Position numbers and translations under genes: made by a program
Assembly (NCBI GenBank): GCA_032164295.1
Contig: JAJHTX010000005.1
Coordinates: 3,030,002 to 3,094,001 of the forward strand
Reading direction: 5' to 3'
Source: Inonotus obliquus
Lineage: Eukaryota > Basidiomycota > Agaricomycetes > Hymenochaetales > Hymenochaetaceae
DNA: 64,000 nt
The notes under the pieces: model-generated
Seen by the model: only the letters and a program-made list of their open reading frames with translations
Told to the model about the DNA's origin: nothing
Databases searched by the model: none
In this document: piece after piece, positions 1 through 10,577 of the stretch
Layout of the letters: each line of letters starts with the position of its first letter
Position numbering within the stretch: position 1 is the stretch's first letter

Positions 1-222
1 GATTGGGAACGTTATTAGAACGGTTTGTGAATCAGGTAAGCCCTGAAATGGTGCTGGGTCGTCTGAGTCTGGATCAAACACGAATTTCAGGGTTTCGTGT
101 CCTGAGCGGACTCGACCATCTCGCGTCGTGGCAGCGAATGTTAGGTCACTGTCATGAAGTAGTGGTACGATGAAATCTGAAGTCCAGCCTGCTCCCAAGA
201 TTAGTAGATCAACGTAGTGCAT
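1..222 (-). CDS. Rossmann-fold NAD(P)-binding protein, N-terminal part (runs off left edge)
   Basis: A minus-strand reading frame starts with ATG at 222 and stays open for 74 codons to the window edge. The N-terminus reads MHYVDLLILGAGWTS, a beta strand followed by a glycine-rich GxGxxS turn typical of NAD(P)-binding Rossmann folds. It continues with a TTRDGR segment, a DPDSDD stretch and a VLITFPI strand. These resemble fungal atypical short-chain dehydrogenases / YeeZ-like epimerase-type proteins. The start is about 175 bp from the divergently transcribed TFIIF beta gene, so the two probably share a promoter region. The substrate cannot be inferred and the C-terminal part lies outside the window. 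Confidence 0.7.
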   Translation of the reverse strand, partial: MHYVDLLILGAGWTSDFIVPLLHDSDLTFAATTRDGRVRSGHETLKFVFDPDSDDPAPFQGLPDSQTVLITFPI

Positions 223-396
223 CACAGCAGCCAACTGAGTGCAAAAGCACGTCGATCCCTATGCATACCTTAAATAGATATTGATCGCCGTGCACGTGAC
301 GTGGCCGACTTTGTTCTGTTCTCCAGCCAGTCATAAACGGTTCCGTCTTCAATTTGTACACTGTCCTCCACAGCACCTGCTTCTGGATACTAGAAC

Positions 397-1487
397 ATGG
401 ATGAGACTGAGTTGAACGAGAGCAAGCCCGATGTAGATGTCAAGGTTGAAGAGGAGACGCAGCCCGACCCGGATGAGATTATGGACATGCAGAGTGGCAA
501 CGGTCGGGCGTGGTGTGTAAAGGTGCCCAAACATCTCATGGAGCAATGGGGCTCTATCTCAAAAGACGGAATTCATCTGGCGACGCTGCGAGCGTACGAC
601 GCCGATCCTCACACAGGCAAACCACGGTTCGTGCTCTTCGTCCCTGTCAACCCCCCCGATCCGTCCGACCCAACTGCGACAGAGGCACCACCTCTTGTAC
701 CAGGAACTTATGAAGAATACGAGCTCGAGATGGTCAACCAGGCTGTCGAAAACCAGATCGTCGTTGCTGAGAAGGAGGTGGCTTCTGGGTCGCGAGCTCG
801 CTCAACCATCCTAACCGGTCGAATAAAGCACGAGTGTGCTATGCGTCCGAAGTTGACAGATGCCTATCGCCAACGAATGAAGAAGCGTGCACTGGCGGCA
901 ACTACACCCAAGAGAACAGCGAGGGTTATGGATGTATCAGACGCCGGCGGAGTGGGTCGCATGAACCGACTTGGAGCAGGAATGGGAACATCATCAGCTG
1001 TGTTTTCTAGTCTGGTCGTACGTCTCACTTTCATGTCAACTTTTTTTCCTTCTCACAGGGTGCTTGTAGAAACCAAAACCGAAGCCTGCGAAGGGCACCT
1101 TCGAACGGTTTGCTCGTATGCCGCGCAACCAACTGCTCGATCTGCTCTTTGCCTTGTATCGAGACAAACCCCGATGGTCGGCCAAAGACCTGCGCAGTCG
1201 GACTGAGCAACCTGAGGCGTATCTCAAGGAGGTGCTTAGTGAGATTGCCGACTTACATCGTAGCGGGGAGTTTAATGGCTTGTACGAGCTGAAGGCGAAT
1301 TTCAAAGACTCAGTGAGTTGCTGGCTTATTGAATCGAACCCATGAATCTGACTATCTATAGGTCAAGTCGGAAAACGGGGAGTACTCCGGTGCAGCCGGA
1401 GAATTAATGAAGGCTGAGCCTGATATGGATATCATCGACGAAGATGACGATGACGATGAAGATGAGGACATGGAGGAAGTATCGTAG
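397..1487 (+). CDS. TFG2: Transcription initiation factor IIF subunit beta (Tfg2/RAP30)
   Basis: Three exons (397-1017, 1070-1312, 1362-1487) have matching phases and encode 329 aa. The N-terminal part carries the TFIIF beta signature (RAWCVKVPKHLMEQW) followed by the dimerisation beta-barrel region. Exon 2 encodes the C-terminal winged helix (FERFARMPRNQLLDLLFALY, then RWSAKDLRSRTEQPEAYLKE). The tail is acidic, ending in an Asp/Glu run. Introns are GTACGT..TTGTAG and GTGAGT..CTATAG. TFIIF beta works in the nucleus with TFIIF alpha to bring RNA polymerase II to promoters. It is a housekeeping gene with no abnormal features. The first ATG in the frame is used, just after a short leader. Confidence 0.93.
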
Positions 1488-2299
1488 ATATTTTGTTTTA
1501 TCATGATTCATGTTACCCAAGCTCACTGTAATATTACACAGCACGTCATTCGACTACTGATGCATGGAATTAACTTCATACTCAATGCTGAATATTGCAA
1601 GCTAAATAATGATATTGCGCCAGCTGGCTTGTTAGTCGGAGTCGGACTCTACATAAGCTTGAACTTGAAGTACTTGGAGGCTGGGCATGAGACAAAGACA
1701 AGACATGATATGAGCCTCCATAACATCATCGAGGAGCGACGCGACAGCGCGTATTTGAGAGTAATGGGATTATACCAAATACAGAGTTGGTGCACATGTC
1801 CCTGGTGCGTAACCGAAGTATTTCGTTCTCCTTTGCGTTGTTAATGATACCTTTAGGTTACACCATATTCAGAAACGTACCGATGTACCTCGTCTCTGAC
1901 CCTGCTACACATGTATTCCCTCGTCCAGATGCGATCCTTTCGACAGATCTCGGAGTGTCCGACCCGCCGGGACTGCAAAACATGAAGTTCGTACGAAGAA
2001 ACTAAGCTATTGGTGTCCTCGGATTCAGCGCGCATACATGGATTCGGCTATTGGATGTAGAATAGTAGATGCTAATTGCCGCATAGAGTAGCGGGTGTTT
2101 CGATGGTATGTTTCGACCATCCAAACCGTACGTCTACAGATCCCGCTCTGTTAACTCAACTGTACGGCTAATCGACAGGCCTGACCACTAGTCATTGATA
2201 GATATACGTTCCTGGCATCACACTGTGCCTGCGCAACGTTAGCAGATTCATCCTCAACACCGCTAGTCCCACCTTTTCAGACGGTCTTCCCGAACGCGA
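1488..2299. other. Intergenic stretch, no supported gene
   Basis: About 0.8 kb between the TFIIF beta stop and the first recognisable remnant of the ABC transporter. Short open frames occur on both strands, but none has a recognisable domain or a convincing splice structure. The right part may contain further-decayed transporter sequence that I cannot align by eye. Confidence 0.6.
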
Positions 2300-5059
2300 A
2301 TCGGGAATTACTCTATGAAACTGGGTACTCACTCAGGCTCGCGCGTTTAGCGTATCCTTTTATGAGCTATCTCTCCTCAGACGATTGGGTCGACCGAACC
2401 TTAATCTCCCGTTCCCTCCCAGAAAGAAAATTGCACTCCTAGGCGTCTCTGGTTCAGGATTGTCGCACTCGTGGAGCGCTTTTATGACCCGCTGAAAGGT
2501 CGTATGCTCCTCGACGGTGTTGATCTGCGCGATCTCAACCTTGAAAGGTTGCGCTCTCAATTGGACTCGTCTCACAGGAGCCCGTCTTGTTCGCGACGAC
2601 CATCAGAGGCAACATTTTACACGGGCTCATTTGGACGAGGTGGGAACACGCAACAGAGGAGGAGAAGTCCGAGCGAGTCAAGGAAGCATGCGTAAAACCC
2701 AGCGCGCATGAGTTTATATCCATCTTACCGCTTGGTTATGATATTATGGTTGGTGAGCGTGGTTTCTTGTTGAGCGGAGGGCAGAAGCAGCGCATCGCTA
2801 TTGCTTGTGCAATTATATCAGACCCGAAGATCCTGCTTCTCGATGAGGCGACATCTGCGTTGGATACCCAAAGCGAGGACGTTGTTCAGGATGCGCTCGA
2901 TAAGGCTGCCACGGGTAGGACGACGATTACGATTGCGCATCGTCTTTCTACGATCAGGAAAGCGGATCATATTTTCGAACTGGGTGGGGGTGCTGTTCTT
3001 GAACGTGGAACGCACGAGGAGCTTCTAAGGAGTTAGGATGGTCATTATTCACGATACGTTTAGACACAGAAGTTGCGCAAATCAGAAGATAGGTCCGGAC
3101 GTGAAACACCGGAGGACGGCAAAGAGGCTGAAGAAGGAGGAAAGAGGATGAAAAGCAAGGAAACACGTCGAGTTCTAACATTAGATGAAGGAATGGCGTC
3201 TTAAGAGAGGACTTCCCGCTCTTCCAAATTTTCAAGCATTTTGGCACTATTCAGTCAAACGTGCGGAAGGCTTATTTCATCGGCACAGTTTTTGCCATTT
3301 GTGAGTGACCGTTTTCCGGAAGGAGCAAGGGGCGCTCACCTTCCTGAAAGTATCTGGCCTCGTGTACCCCGCGTTCGCCATCGTTTATGGACAGGCCTTC
3401 GGCATGCCAGACTCGGATTTTCTCTCTAACCGTCGCTCTAGCCCTTGCGATTATAACCTTCCAGGATACAGGATACAGCGCCGAACTTCGCAGAAAGGCA
3501 GACCGCAACGCCCTATGGTTCGTCTGACCACTTTCTGATTTTTCCGTCAAGACCTATTTCAGTGCCTAGGTTGTTCATCGTCTCCGTTGCTGCTTTGATT
3601 TGCGTTGGATTTCAGACATATGAACTTGTTGCTGCCGCAGAGAATCTCACGAACAAGCTGAGAGCCAGCTCGGCTGCAGTGGTCCAGTTACCGCAAGTTA
3701 GCAACCGACCAATCTGGAGGCTGGAAAAGCCTTGCCGACGCTAGCCGACCGCACCACCGGTAGGCATTTTGGCGGGCACTGGTCCCGGGACCAGTGCAGC
3801 CGAGCACGCCCTGAGAATGCTTATCTTCGAGTCGATCCTTCGTCAAGATAGTATGTTTAACTTTTCTCTCTTACGAACTGCACTGAAATCGAGTTCGAAT
3901 GTTAGGTTTTTTTAATGAGAATAAGAACAGCGTACGTAATCCTCATGTTTAGACTTATGAGCAATTGAGCTGACCCCGCTCCTCCGGGCTGGGGCACTCA
4001 CAGAAAACTTAAGCGAAAACCCCCAGAAGGTTAGCGGCCTCGCTGTTTGACCCCTGGAACGTGAGCCTATAGTCAATGTCACTTCTATACCACTTCTATG
4101 CTCTAGTGATTACTCCAGCATCCAACTCATTGAACGTTTCTACGATCCGCTGGGCGGTACGGTATTCGTGAGTTCATTCCTCAGGTACTGCATTCAGCCT
4201 ATGTCTCACCGTGCTAGAAACAGTTCGATGGACAAGATGTTTCAAATCTCAACGTCCAAGAATACTGAAAACATATCGCGCTTGTCTCACAAGATTCTGT
4301 ACGTTGTTTTCTCCCTCTGATTTATTTATTTTGACTCGGGAATAATATCACTACCGAAGACCCTCTGTGCAGGTACAGTCCACTTGAATAACTTACCTGG
4401 CGATACGAAGCCACACAACGAAGTAACTCAAGAAGAGATTGAGGCTGCTTGCCGCGACGCGAATATTCTTGAGTTTATCAAGTCTTTGCCAGGGTCCGTC
4501 TTTTCGGTACAAAGTACCTGTGAATGTTGACATGTTATTGCAGGGGATTTGAGACAAATGTTGGTGGGAAAGGTTTTCAGCTTTCCGGTGGCTAGAAGCG
4601 TCAGTCGTACTCCGATTGTAGTCATCTGTAAGCTGACCATCCCTTTTCGTGTAGAGCGGATCGCAATCGCTCGGGCCGTCATACGCAATCCTAAACTGCT
4701 CCTCCTAGACGAGGTACGAACACTATTTTACCCAGACAATGCTTGAGGCCTGACCTACTTTTTCTTTAGGCAACATCGGCACTAGACTCGAACTCTGAGA
4801 AGGTCGTGCAGGAAGCACTAGATAAAGCTGCCAGAGGATGGACAATAATCGCTATTGCACATCGATTGGCGACTATATAAGATGCTGACTGCATGTGCAT
4901 CGTTCACTATAATACTCTGAAGCACCATTACTTACTTTTGCATTTAGATACTTCTTGAAAGATGGGCGTGTCGGTGAGTATGGGTCTCATGACCCGCTCT
5001 TCTCCCTAAGAGGCGACTACTACGAATATGTACAATTGCAAACCTTATCGAGTGGCTAG
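2300..5059 (+). pseudogene. Decayed full-length ABC-B (MDR/P-glycoprotein type) transporter
   Basis: Remnants lie in the order NBD1, TMD2, NBD2. NBD1: ALLGVSGSG near 2430, VERFYDPLKGRMLLDGVDL near 2470, the signature [13 protein letters not shown] near 2775, Walker [13 protein letters not shown] near 2830 and the H-loop IAHRLSTI near 2935. TMD2: YFIGTVFAI at 3270, VSGLVYPAFAIVYGQAF at 3345, PQKVSGLA at 4022. NBD2: IQLIERFYDPLGG near 4115, FQLSGG near 4577, ERIAIARAVIRNPKLLLLDE near 4655, then [20 protein letters not shown] and AHRLATI. Inactivating changes: the Walker A lysine is missing in both NBDs (short deletions), a 1-nt deletion lies after LRSQL near 2563, and in-frame stops sit at 4266-4268 (TGA) and 4878-4880 (TAA). 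An intact relative would export hydrophobic compounds at the plasma membrane. TMD1 is not recognisable. This copy cannot make a working transporter. Confidence 0.88.
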
Positions 5060-5330
5060 CCCGGAACACCTTACTTCTCTTTCTATTTCCACTTTTGACT
5101 GCATTCATATCATATTCACACTTATTAGCATCATAACTAATTTCCCCGTACGTGCATTCGTCTATAATATTGATATCCTTAATCCTGGTGAAATGTTCTT
5201 CTGGTTCCATGTTGTGGTCTGAGGGACGACGGTTCAACGGTAGACTGAACCTCGTGTACTCGTTCCCTCTTTAGAAGTGATAAGACACGGGCTCAGTTGT
5301 GGAAGAATTCGTACCTACCTCCGCGATCGC

Positions 5331-5716
5331 TCAAGAAGCTGTCGGGAAAACGCAGCCAGGGCAGTCCGCGCTACTTGCTTCAGCAGGCGATTCCGTAGCC
5401 TCAGTAACCTTATCCAACTCAGCGGCGAACGCACATCCAGGACAATCAGGAGCTGAGCTCTCGTCTACGCGGACCTTTGTATCAGCGATATCCGCGACTC
5501 TCTTCAACGCTCCTGAGCCGACGATATTAGTCGGATCATTAGCCTCGGCACTAGAGAAGACACATCCTGCGCACTGTGACGGGATGTACTTGGCTTAGTC
5601 TCATCACGGAATTAGTACGAAATGAAGATACTCACGAGAGTAACGGGAGTAGCAAGTGTTATGCCACCGAGGAAGGTGAGAGCAATTGCTATAGACGAGA
5701 CAGAGAGGAGCTTCAT
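5331..5716 (-). CDS. Small secreted protein with three C-x-G-C motifs
   Basis: Two exons (5636-5716 and 5331-5588) are joined by a 47-nt intron (GTGAGT..CCAAG, with a TACTAAT-like branch site) and give 112 aa in frame. Residues 1-23 form a signal peptide (MKLLSVSSIAIALTFLGG start). The mature part has six cysteines, all in three copies of one motif: QCAGCVF at 32-38, DCPGCAF at 75-81 and DCPGCVF at 102-108. They are separated by acidic, Ala/Ser-rich linkers. One dibasic KR lies at 56-57. No known family is recognised; possibilities are a metal- or redox-active secreted peptide or a processed precursor. It sits just downstream of the dead ABC transporter on the opposite strand. An alternative acceptor 5 nt away breaks the frame, which supports the acceptor chosen. 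Confidence 0.72.
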
Positions 5717-7219
5717 GATGTGATAGCTGAAGAGATTTGTTGCAGGGATACTTGGATTCCGAGTGAGGCCAATGTGGTCTTATTTACTCCTCCCTACGCT
5801 CTTTATACACTCTGCTATCCAACGTGCGGCTACCCATGTTGAATGAAGGCTTTAAGGCAGTTGCTTGATAAGGCCATGCTTCGCCTGTGCGAATCATTCC
5901 AAGTGAAACAACAAGTACTGTACTGGTAAGTGCATCCTCAGCTCGCAAGCGCTGCGTATGATTCTGATTACGGGAAGCCAATAAGAGTGATCGGACCAGC
6001 TACAGGATGGCGTCTCTACCTGGATCCTCGCATTAGATTCCTTCAGACTGCGGGAGGAGTGCATGCAGCGCCCCATTCCGTCAAGACGCATGGTACGTCG
6101 AGGTTCTGCTCTAAGGCCGAGTTGCGCATTAATTCATGGAAAGAAGAAATTAGCAGCCTATTTCCTTCTTGGTGGTGCACCACAGAAAAGGAAGTTCACT
6201 GTCTTCCCCTTTTTACTCTCGAGAGCCGATGTGTCCGGATGCCTTTCGCGAAGCGCCGAATAGCATTACAAATGTACATGCAATCAAAATGCCAACTTGC
6301 TCACTGATTTGATTAGTAGCGGCTGCATCGTTCATTCCACATGATTCATTCTCGAGCTTCAGGTTTGTGTTTTAGTATTAATGGAGATGGTACACAGAAA
6401 AGAATACTATTTGATGATTGGTGGCTTTAGATATAGGTAAGCGCTTCGTGGCTTCATGGCTATGTGTACGTGTATCAGCACTAAAGTATGTACAGTATGC
6501 AGCTTTGATCGATGGTTGCGTGATATAGGAGCACTGATGTTTGTGGGAATTTTGCGAGTCCTGTAAATCATTTCCAGGGAAGCTTGTTTGTCTCCAATGA
6601 AACGTCAAAGCAGCATGTCGGATTACTAGCGCTTGTTGCCTTTGTGGGACTGTCGAGTGATATATTCTGGCTCGTCGTGTTTCAGGTCTGCAATGATGAC
6701 TATTGCTACTAGACAGATATTTCCGGTGTTGTTGGGATTACCACAGAACAAATTGGCTATACTTGAAGTTCGATGATGATGGCGGTTTAGGTGGAAACTT
6801 GAGGAGACTCATCACAGTTTGATGGTTCCTTCCGCAAAGGATCTATTAGCTGAATGTACAATATTACCATCGCCATTAATATGTGATCGAGGCGACAGAC
6901 ACAAGCTTATGTACGATGGGAAGGTGTGATACTTGTAAATTGAATTCCTGACTCGAGTATCGAGTCATGTAGAAGGACAAGTGGGTATTAAAATGCCTAT
7001 GGAATGGCACTATATGATTAGGAATGCAAGTGGATTGTGTACACTGTATCCAAAGGGTGCCTGCATGGAAAAAGGCAAACTTGAAAGGCATGTCCCGAAG
7101 CAATAGAAGTAGCATGAAATAGTGATATCCTCGATACAAGAGCAATAAATAAACACTCGAAATACACCATCCAGAGTAAGCTACACTACGATTAGACGCA
7201 GATAAAGAAATGATGATAG
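5717..7219. other. Intergenic stretch, no supported gene
   Basis: About 1.5 kb separating the small secreted protein from the 3' end of the next minus-strand gene. The left few hundred bases should hold the secreted protein's promoter. Open frames up to 125 codons exist on both strands, but none shows a domain, signal or consistent exon structure. Confidence 0.6.
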
Positions 7220-8734
7220 CTATGAAACGATACTTGCAAGAATCTTGAAAATCTCATTCTGCCGATCTCGAAATGCGCGAAGCTTTAACATACCGAGAGC
7301 AAGGGCATTGATACGGTTAGCAAGGGTGATAGCGCGGCCTTCAATACTTTGTCTTCTATCCACCTGCTCGCTTTCCGAATCAGTGTCGTCGTCATCGTCA
7401 TCTTCGTCACCTCTATAGGTATTTCGTGAATGTCTCCTACGATGCTCTGACCCAACTCCACGCTCTAGGATACGCCGCACACGTTCCATTCGCGGAGTTG
7501 GTAGAGTCGCATTCGAGTCCGTGGTTAGAGCCTGGAGTGCAATCATTGTGTCTTCTTCTTCCGCGGCCCGTACCGTAACTCCAATCATACATAGCTCCCG
7601 CATAAAAGGTTGCAATGGGCGAGGACACGCTGAGAGTGTGAGTTTAGCCCCGAGGACTCCGTCCACTTCAACGTCAGGTTCTGCATTTGATAGGGATTCA
7701 AACCCATCTTCTGAAGAAACGACGTGAGTACGGGTAGAAGCTACGTCGAGGATCGCAAGTCCGACTGCTGCAAAATATGCACGAGGCGGGTCGGATTTGA
7801 GCAGGCGGCGAACATGCCGATGACGTACGATTACGTCAGCAAGGGAAGCATACAGCGTTTCGCGGATGAGCTGGATTGATGGTGCGTCAACTGCGAAGGA
7901 TGGAGAGGGAGGAGGAGAAAAAGACGAGGAGGGCGTCGGTGATGGGGTACGTGTCCTGGATTGCGAATGCGACCGAGGGGAACCAGGGTGTAAGGATGCT
8001 GTTGGAGACAAGAACTCCGATTTGGACGGAGATGTTGGTGGTAGCGGTATAGTCTGGCTGTTCGGCGACGGAGTCAAAGAGGAGGATGGCGATGCATCAT
8101 ACATAGGAGGTGGAACGAAGTTCGCAACACGTCGCCCTCCGCCTGACGCGTCTAGTGCTGCCTGCAAGTCCGATGCATATCGGTCCTGGAACGAGCGCCT
8201 CTGACTAATCTCAATCGCAACAGCGCGCAGCTCGGCACCGATACGCGTTATATCGGGGTGCAACGGACTTGCAAGCGGCTCGAGTCCGCAGATAGTTCGT
8301 GAGAGGTCATGCTGATACTCCGGTGATAGGCTCTGAATGATTGGAACTGTTTGCGTCCAGGTTTCCATGAATCCTATGAATGGACGTGGGCAGTTGTCCG
8401 CTGTGAGATCCATGGGTTCATCATCTTTGTCGGAAGGCGGGAGCGGGACAGACGGCGGCGAGGTCGTACTGCGCAGTGCTGCAAAGTATAAGCACAAAGC
8501 GGGCCCTGAAGACAGTTAAGCACGTTAACGTTTATGTTGATGCTGTCAATGTAGTGATCGGAGCAGTGAGAAAAACGGACCTGTGATCATGATATCAGCC
8601 TCAGCGCTACTGAGAACTGCAGCATCAAGCAACTGCTGAATTCTCGCTTGAGTGAGGGAAAATTTAAGGTAGGTATGGAACGCATTGGAGACGCGCTCTT
8701 CAGACAAACGCTTGCTCATGACTGTACTGTTCAA
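7220..8734 (-). CDS. Uncharacterised Ser/Pro-rich protein
   Basis: Two exons (8581-8734 and 7220-8505) are joined by a 75-nt intron (GTCCGT..TTCAG); the phases fit and give 479 aa. A second in-frame ATG at 8719 could be the true start. The N-terminal 50 residues look helical (SKRLSEERVSNAFHTYLKF). Residues about 60-190 form a folded-looking segment. A long low-complexity Ser/Pro/Thr linker follows. The C-terminal half has helices (LIRETLYASLADVIVRHRHV, and PLQPFMRELCMIGVTVRAAE) and then an Asp run. I do not recognise a family. The layout, ordered ends around a disordered linker without membrane segments or signal peptide, would suit a nuclear or cytosolic scaffold or regulator, but that is only inference. 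Confidence 0.75.
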
Positions 8735-9476
8735 TGAGCCAATCCCACTGCTTTGGGCAGAAAGTGATATGACGCACGGTCACGTTTGATTCGACTGCAT
8801 TTGGCTATTTTAGATCACGTGCATGAATTTTGCATTTGCATTCAGAAACTCCCAGTGCTCAGTCCTCTACATCAATTGAGCACATATGAAACGGCCTAGA
8901 AATGATGCCTTGCTACTTCCCAGAGACTCTGCATGGTTCTTCAAGTCGGTCTCGTTGTTTCCGACCGGTCCGATCAGTCGTCCGTTCCAAACCTAATGTT
9001 TTTTCGAATAGGAATGAACTGATGTCCTACTACGTTAGTATCGTTTCGCAGACATTAAGACTGCACGGTCGCAGAGAGCGGAACCTCTTGGGTCTTTGTC
9101 GATTGATTGTGAAACAGGTCAATTCGTTGTCGAAGATAGCTCAGCTGCCAAAGCAGAATCCTACCCTCACTCCATAGACTATTGATCAGAGCAAGCTAGC
9201 TGTCCATTCTACACATGGATCCTTTATCGTTTACCACTCCAGCCGGAGAGTTGCTTCATATGATCTCCGGCAACTCTTTCAGGGGTATCCGTCATTTGAA
9301 TAAGTGATTGGGCGCTTCAAATCTATTTTCATATTCTATCGTTACCTCTGAATATTCTAACTACCTGAATCGGAAAGACCCGACGTCTGTGCGTATCACA
9401 GAGGTGAGTTTGGCGCGTAACTCTCACAGGGGCTTATTCTCATGTGGTGCTTGTGTCTGTATGTATTATCCTCAAG
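8735..9476. other. Intergenic stretch, no supported gene
   Basis: About 0.74 kb holding the presumed promoter of the minus-strand Ser/Pro-rich gene. A plus-strand frame of about 90 codons from 8902 lacks any recognisable feature. Confidence 0.55.
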
Positions 9477-10577
9477 TCATTTGATTTCTGCAGCCGAAGG
9501 GATGGTGATAGTGGCGCATATGAATACTTCCCGATAGGTCTCTAATCGCGGGCACAGTGTCGGAGAGAGGGGTTCATCCAAACCGGCCTTGATACGATCA
9601 CAGCTAATTCCATGCGCATGGCTCAATTCATGGAGTGCCTTGATATCATCTGTGTCTCTGTGTGGGCATACCAACGACTGCGTCGCGAAATTGTAATGTG
9701 TCGCCGCATGGGTGTTGGAGACCTGAACATGCGCACGCATACTATAGCATTACAGCTCTTCTTAGATGCCGGATATCAAATGTGACGGCAATGCGAGTGC
9801 CGGCCACGCCACTGTGATGAACATCATGTGTGCTAACTGCAGGCCGCTGAGGCATACCAGTGCATGCGAGTATAACCGGAACGTAAGGGTTTTGAAAGTT
9901 TCCGCTCAACGTCTTCCATCTCAGATTCATATCTGATTCCACTGAAGTACTGAGATTAAAGTGACTTCGATTCGCAACATGTTCGAAGAAGAGAAGGACA
10001 ACCAAACGATACCTATAGTCCTGTATGGTGCTGCGCGAGATCCGAACAGTTTTCGAAGGACTACTTGGATCTGTCGAATCTCTCTTGACGACATCAAGGA
10101 GGACAGAAAAAGATGTGCGATCGGGAAGATCGGGCAAACCGGGGGATGCGGTGAAGGGTTCTTTCCATACAGGCAAATGTCTATCTAATTGATTGTCAGT
10201 GAGAAGGTCGTAGTTTCTCGTACAATCCGTCGAGAAGGGAACTGACCGATAGATGTGAAGGTACTTCTTGTGGCTTCCGGAGCGAAACGAAACCCGTATA
10301 CAAGGCTTCGACACAGTGGTCATATTATCTTGGTGGGACGACCGTTATTCCGTCTCACTACTTCTTTTCGGAGAGTGGTTGGGAGACTCGGGTGAATGGC
10401 GTGAATGCGCTTCCATGAATGATCCAATTGCAGCGACTTACCATCCGCAGTGGCGCCTCCATATACCTTATTCATGAGGCCCATTTTGATCATATCAATC
10501 TTATTCAGGAATAATACTTCATCGTCGCCAACTTCCCGCGAAACGCCAACTGTTGTAAAGCATAGACGTTTATGCAC
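9477..10577 (-). CDS. Possible multi-exon gene of unknown function
   Basis: Three minus-strand open frames line up here. The first (about 10440-10577) includes DDEVLFLNKIDMIKMGLMNK and ends in a good donor (GTAAGT) near 10440. The second (9742-10323, 193 codons) is unusually long for chance and contains RYRLVVLLFFEHVANRSHFN and RIAVTFDIRHL. The third (9477-9740) has paired Cys and His residues. I could not find introns that join them with consistent phase; the only simple link between the second and third would be a 31-nt intron, which is too short. Either the model is wrong or the gene is degenerate. No family is recognised. Confidence 0.35.

Noticed and set aside
5299..5598. Plus-strand frame of about 99 codons
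   Set aside because: It is antisense to the better supported minus-strand secreted CxGC protein with signal peptide and intron.
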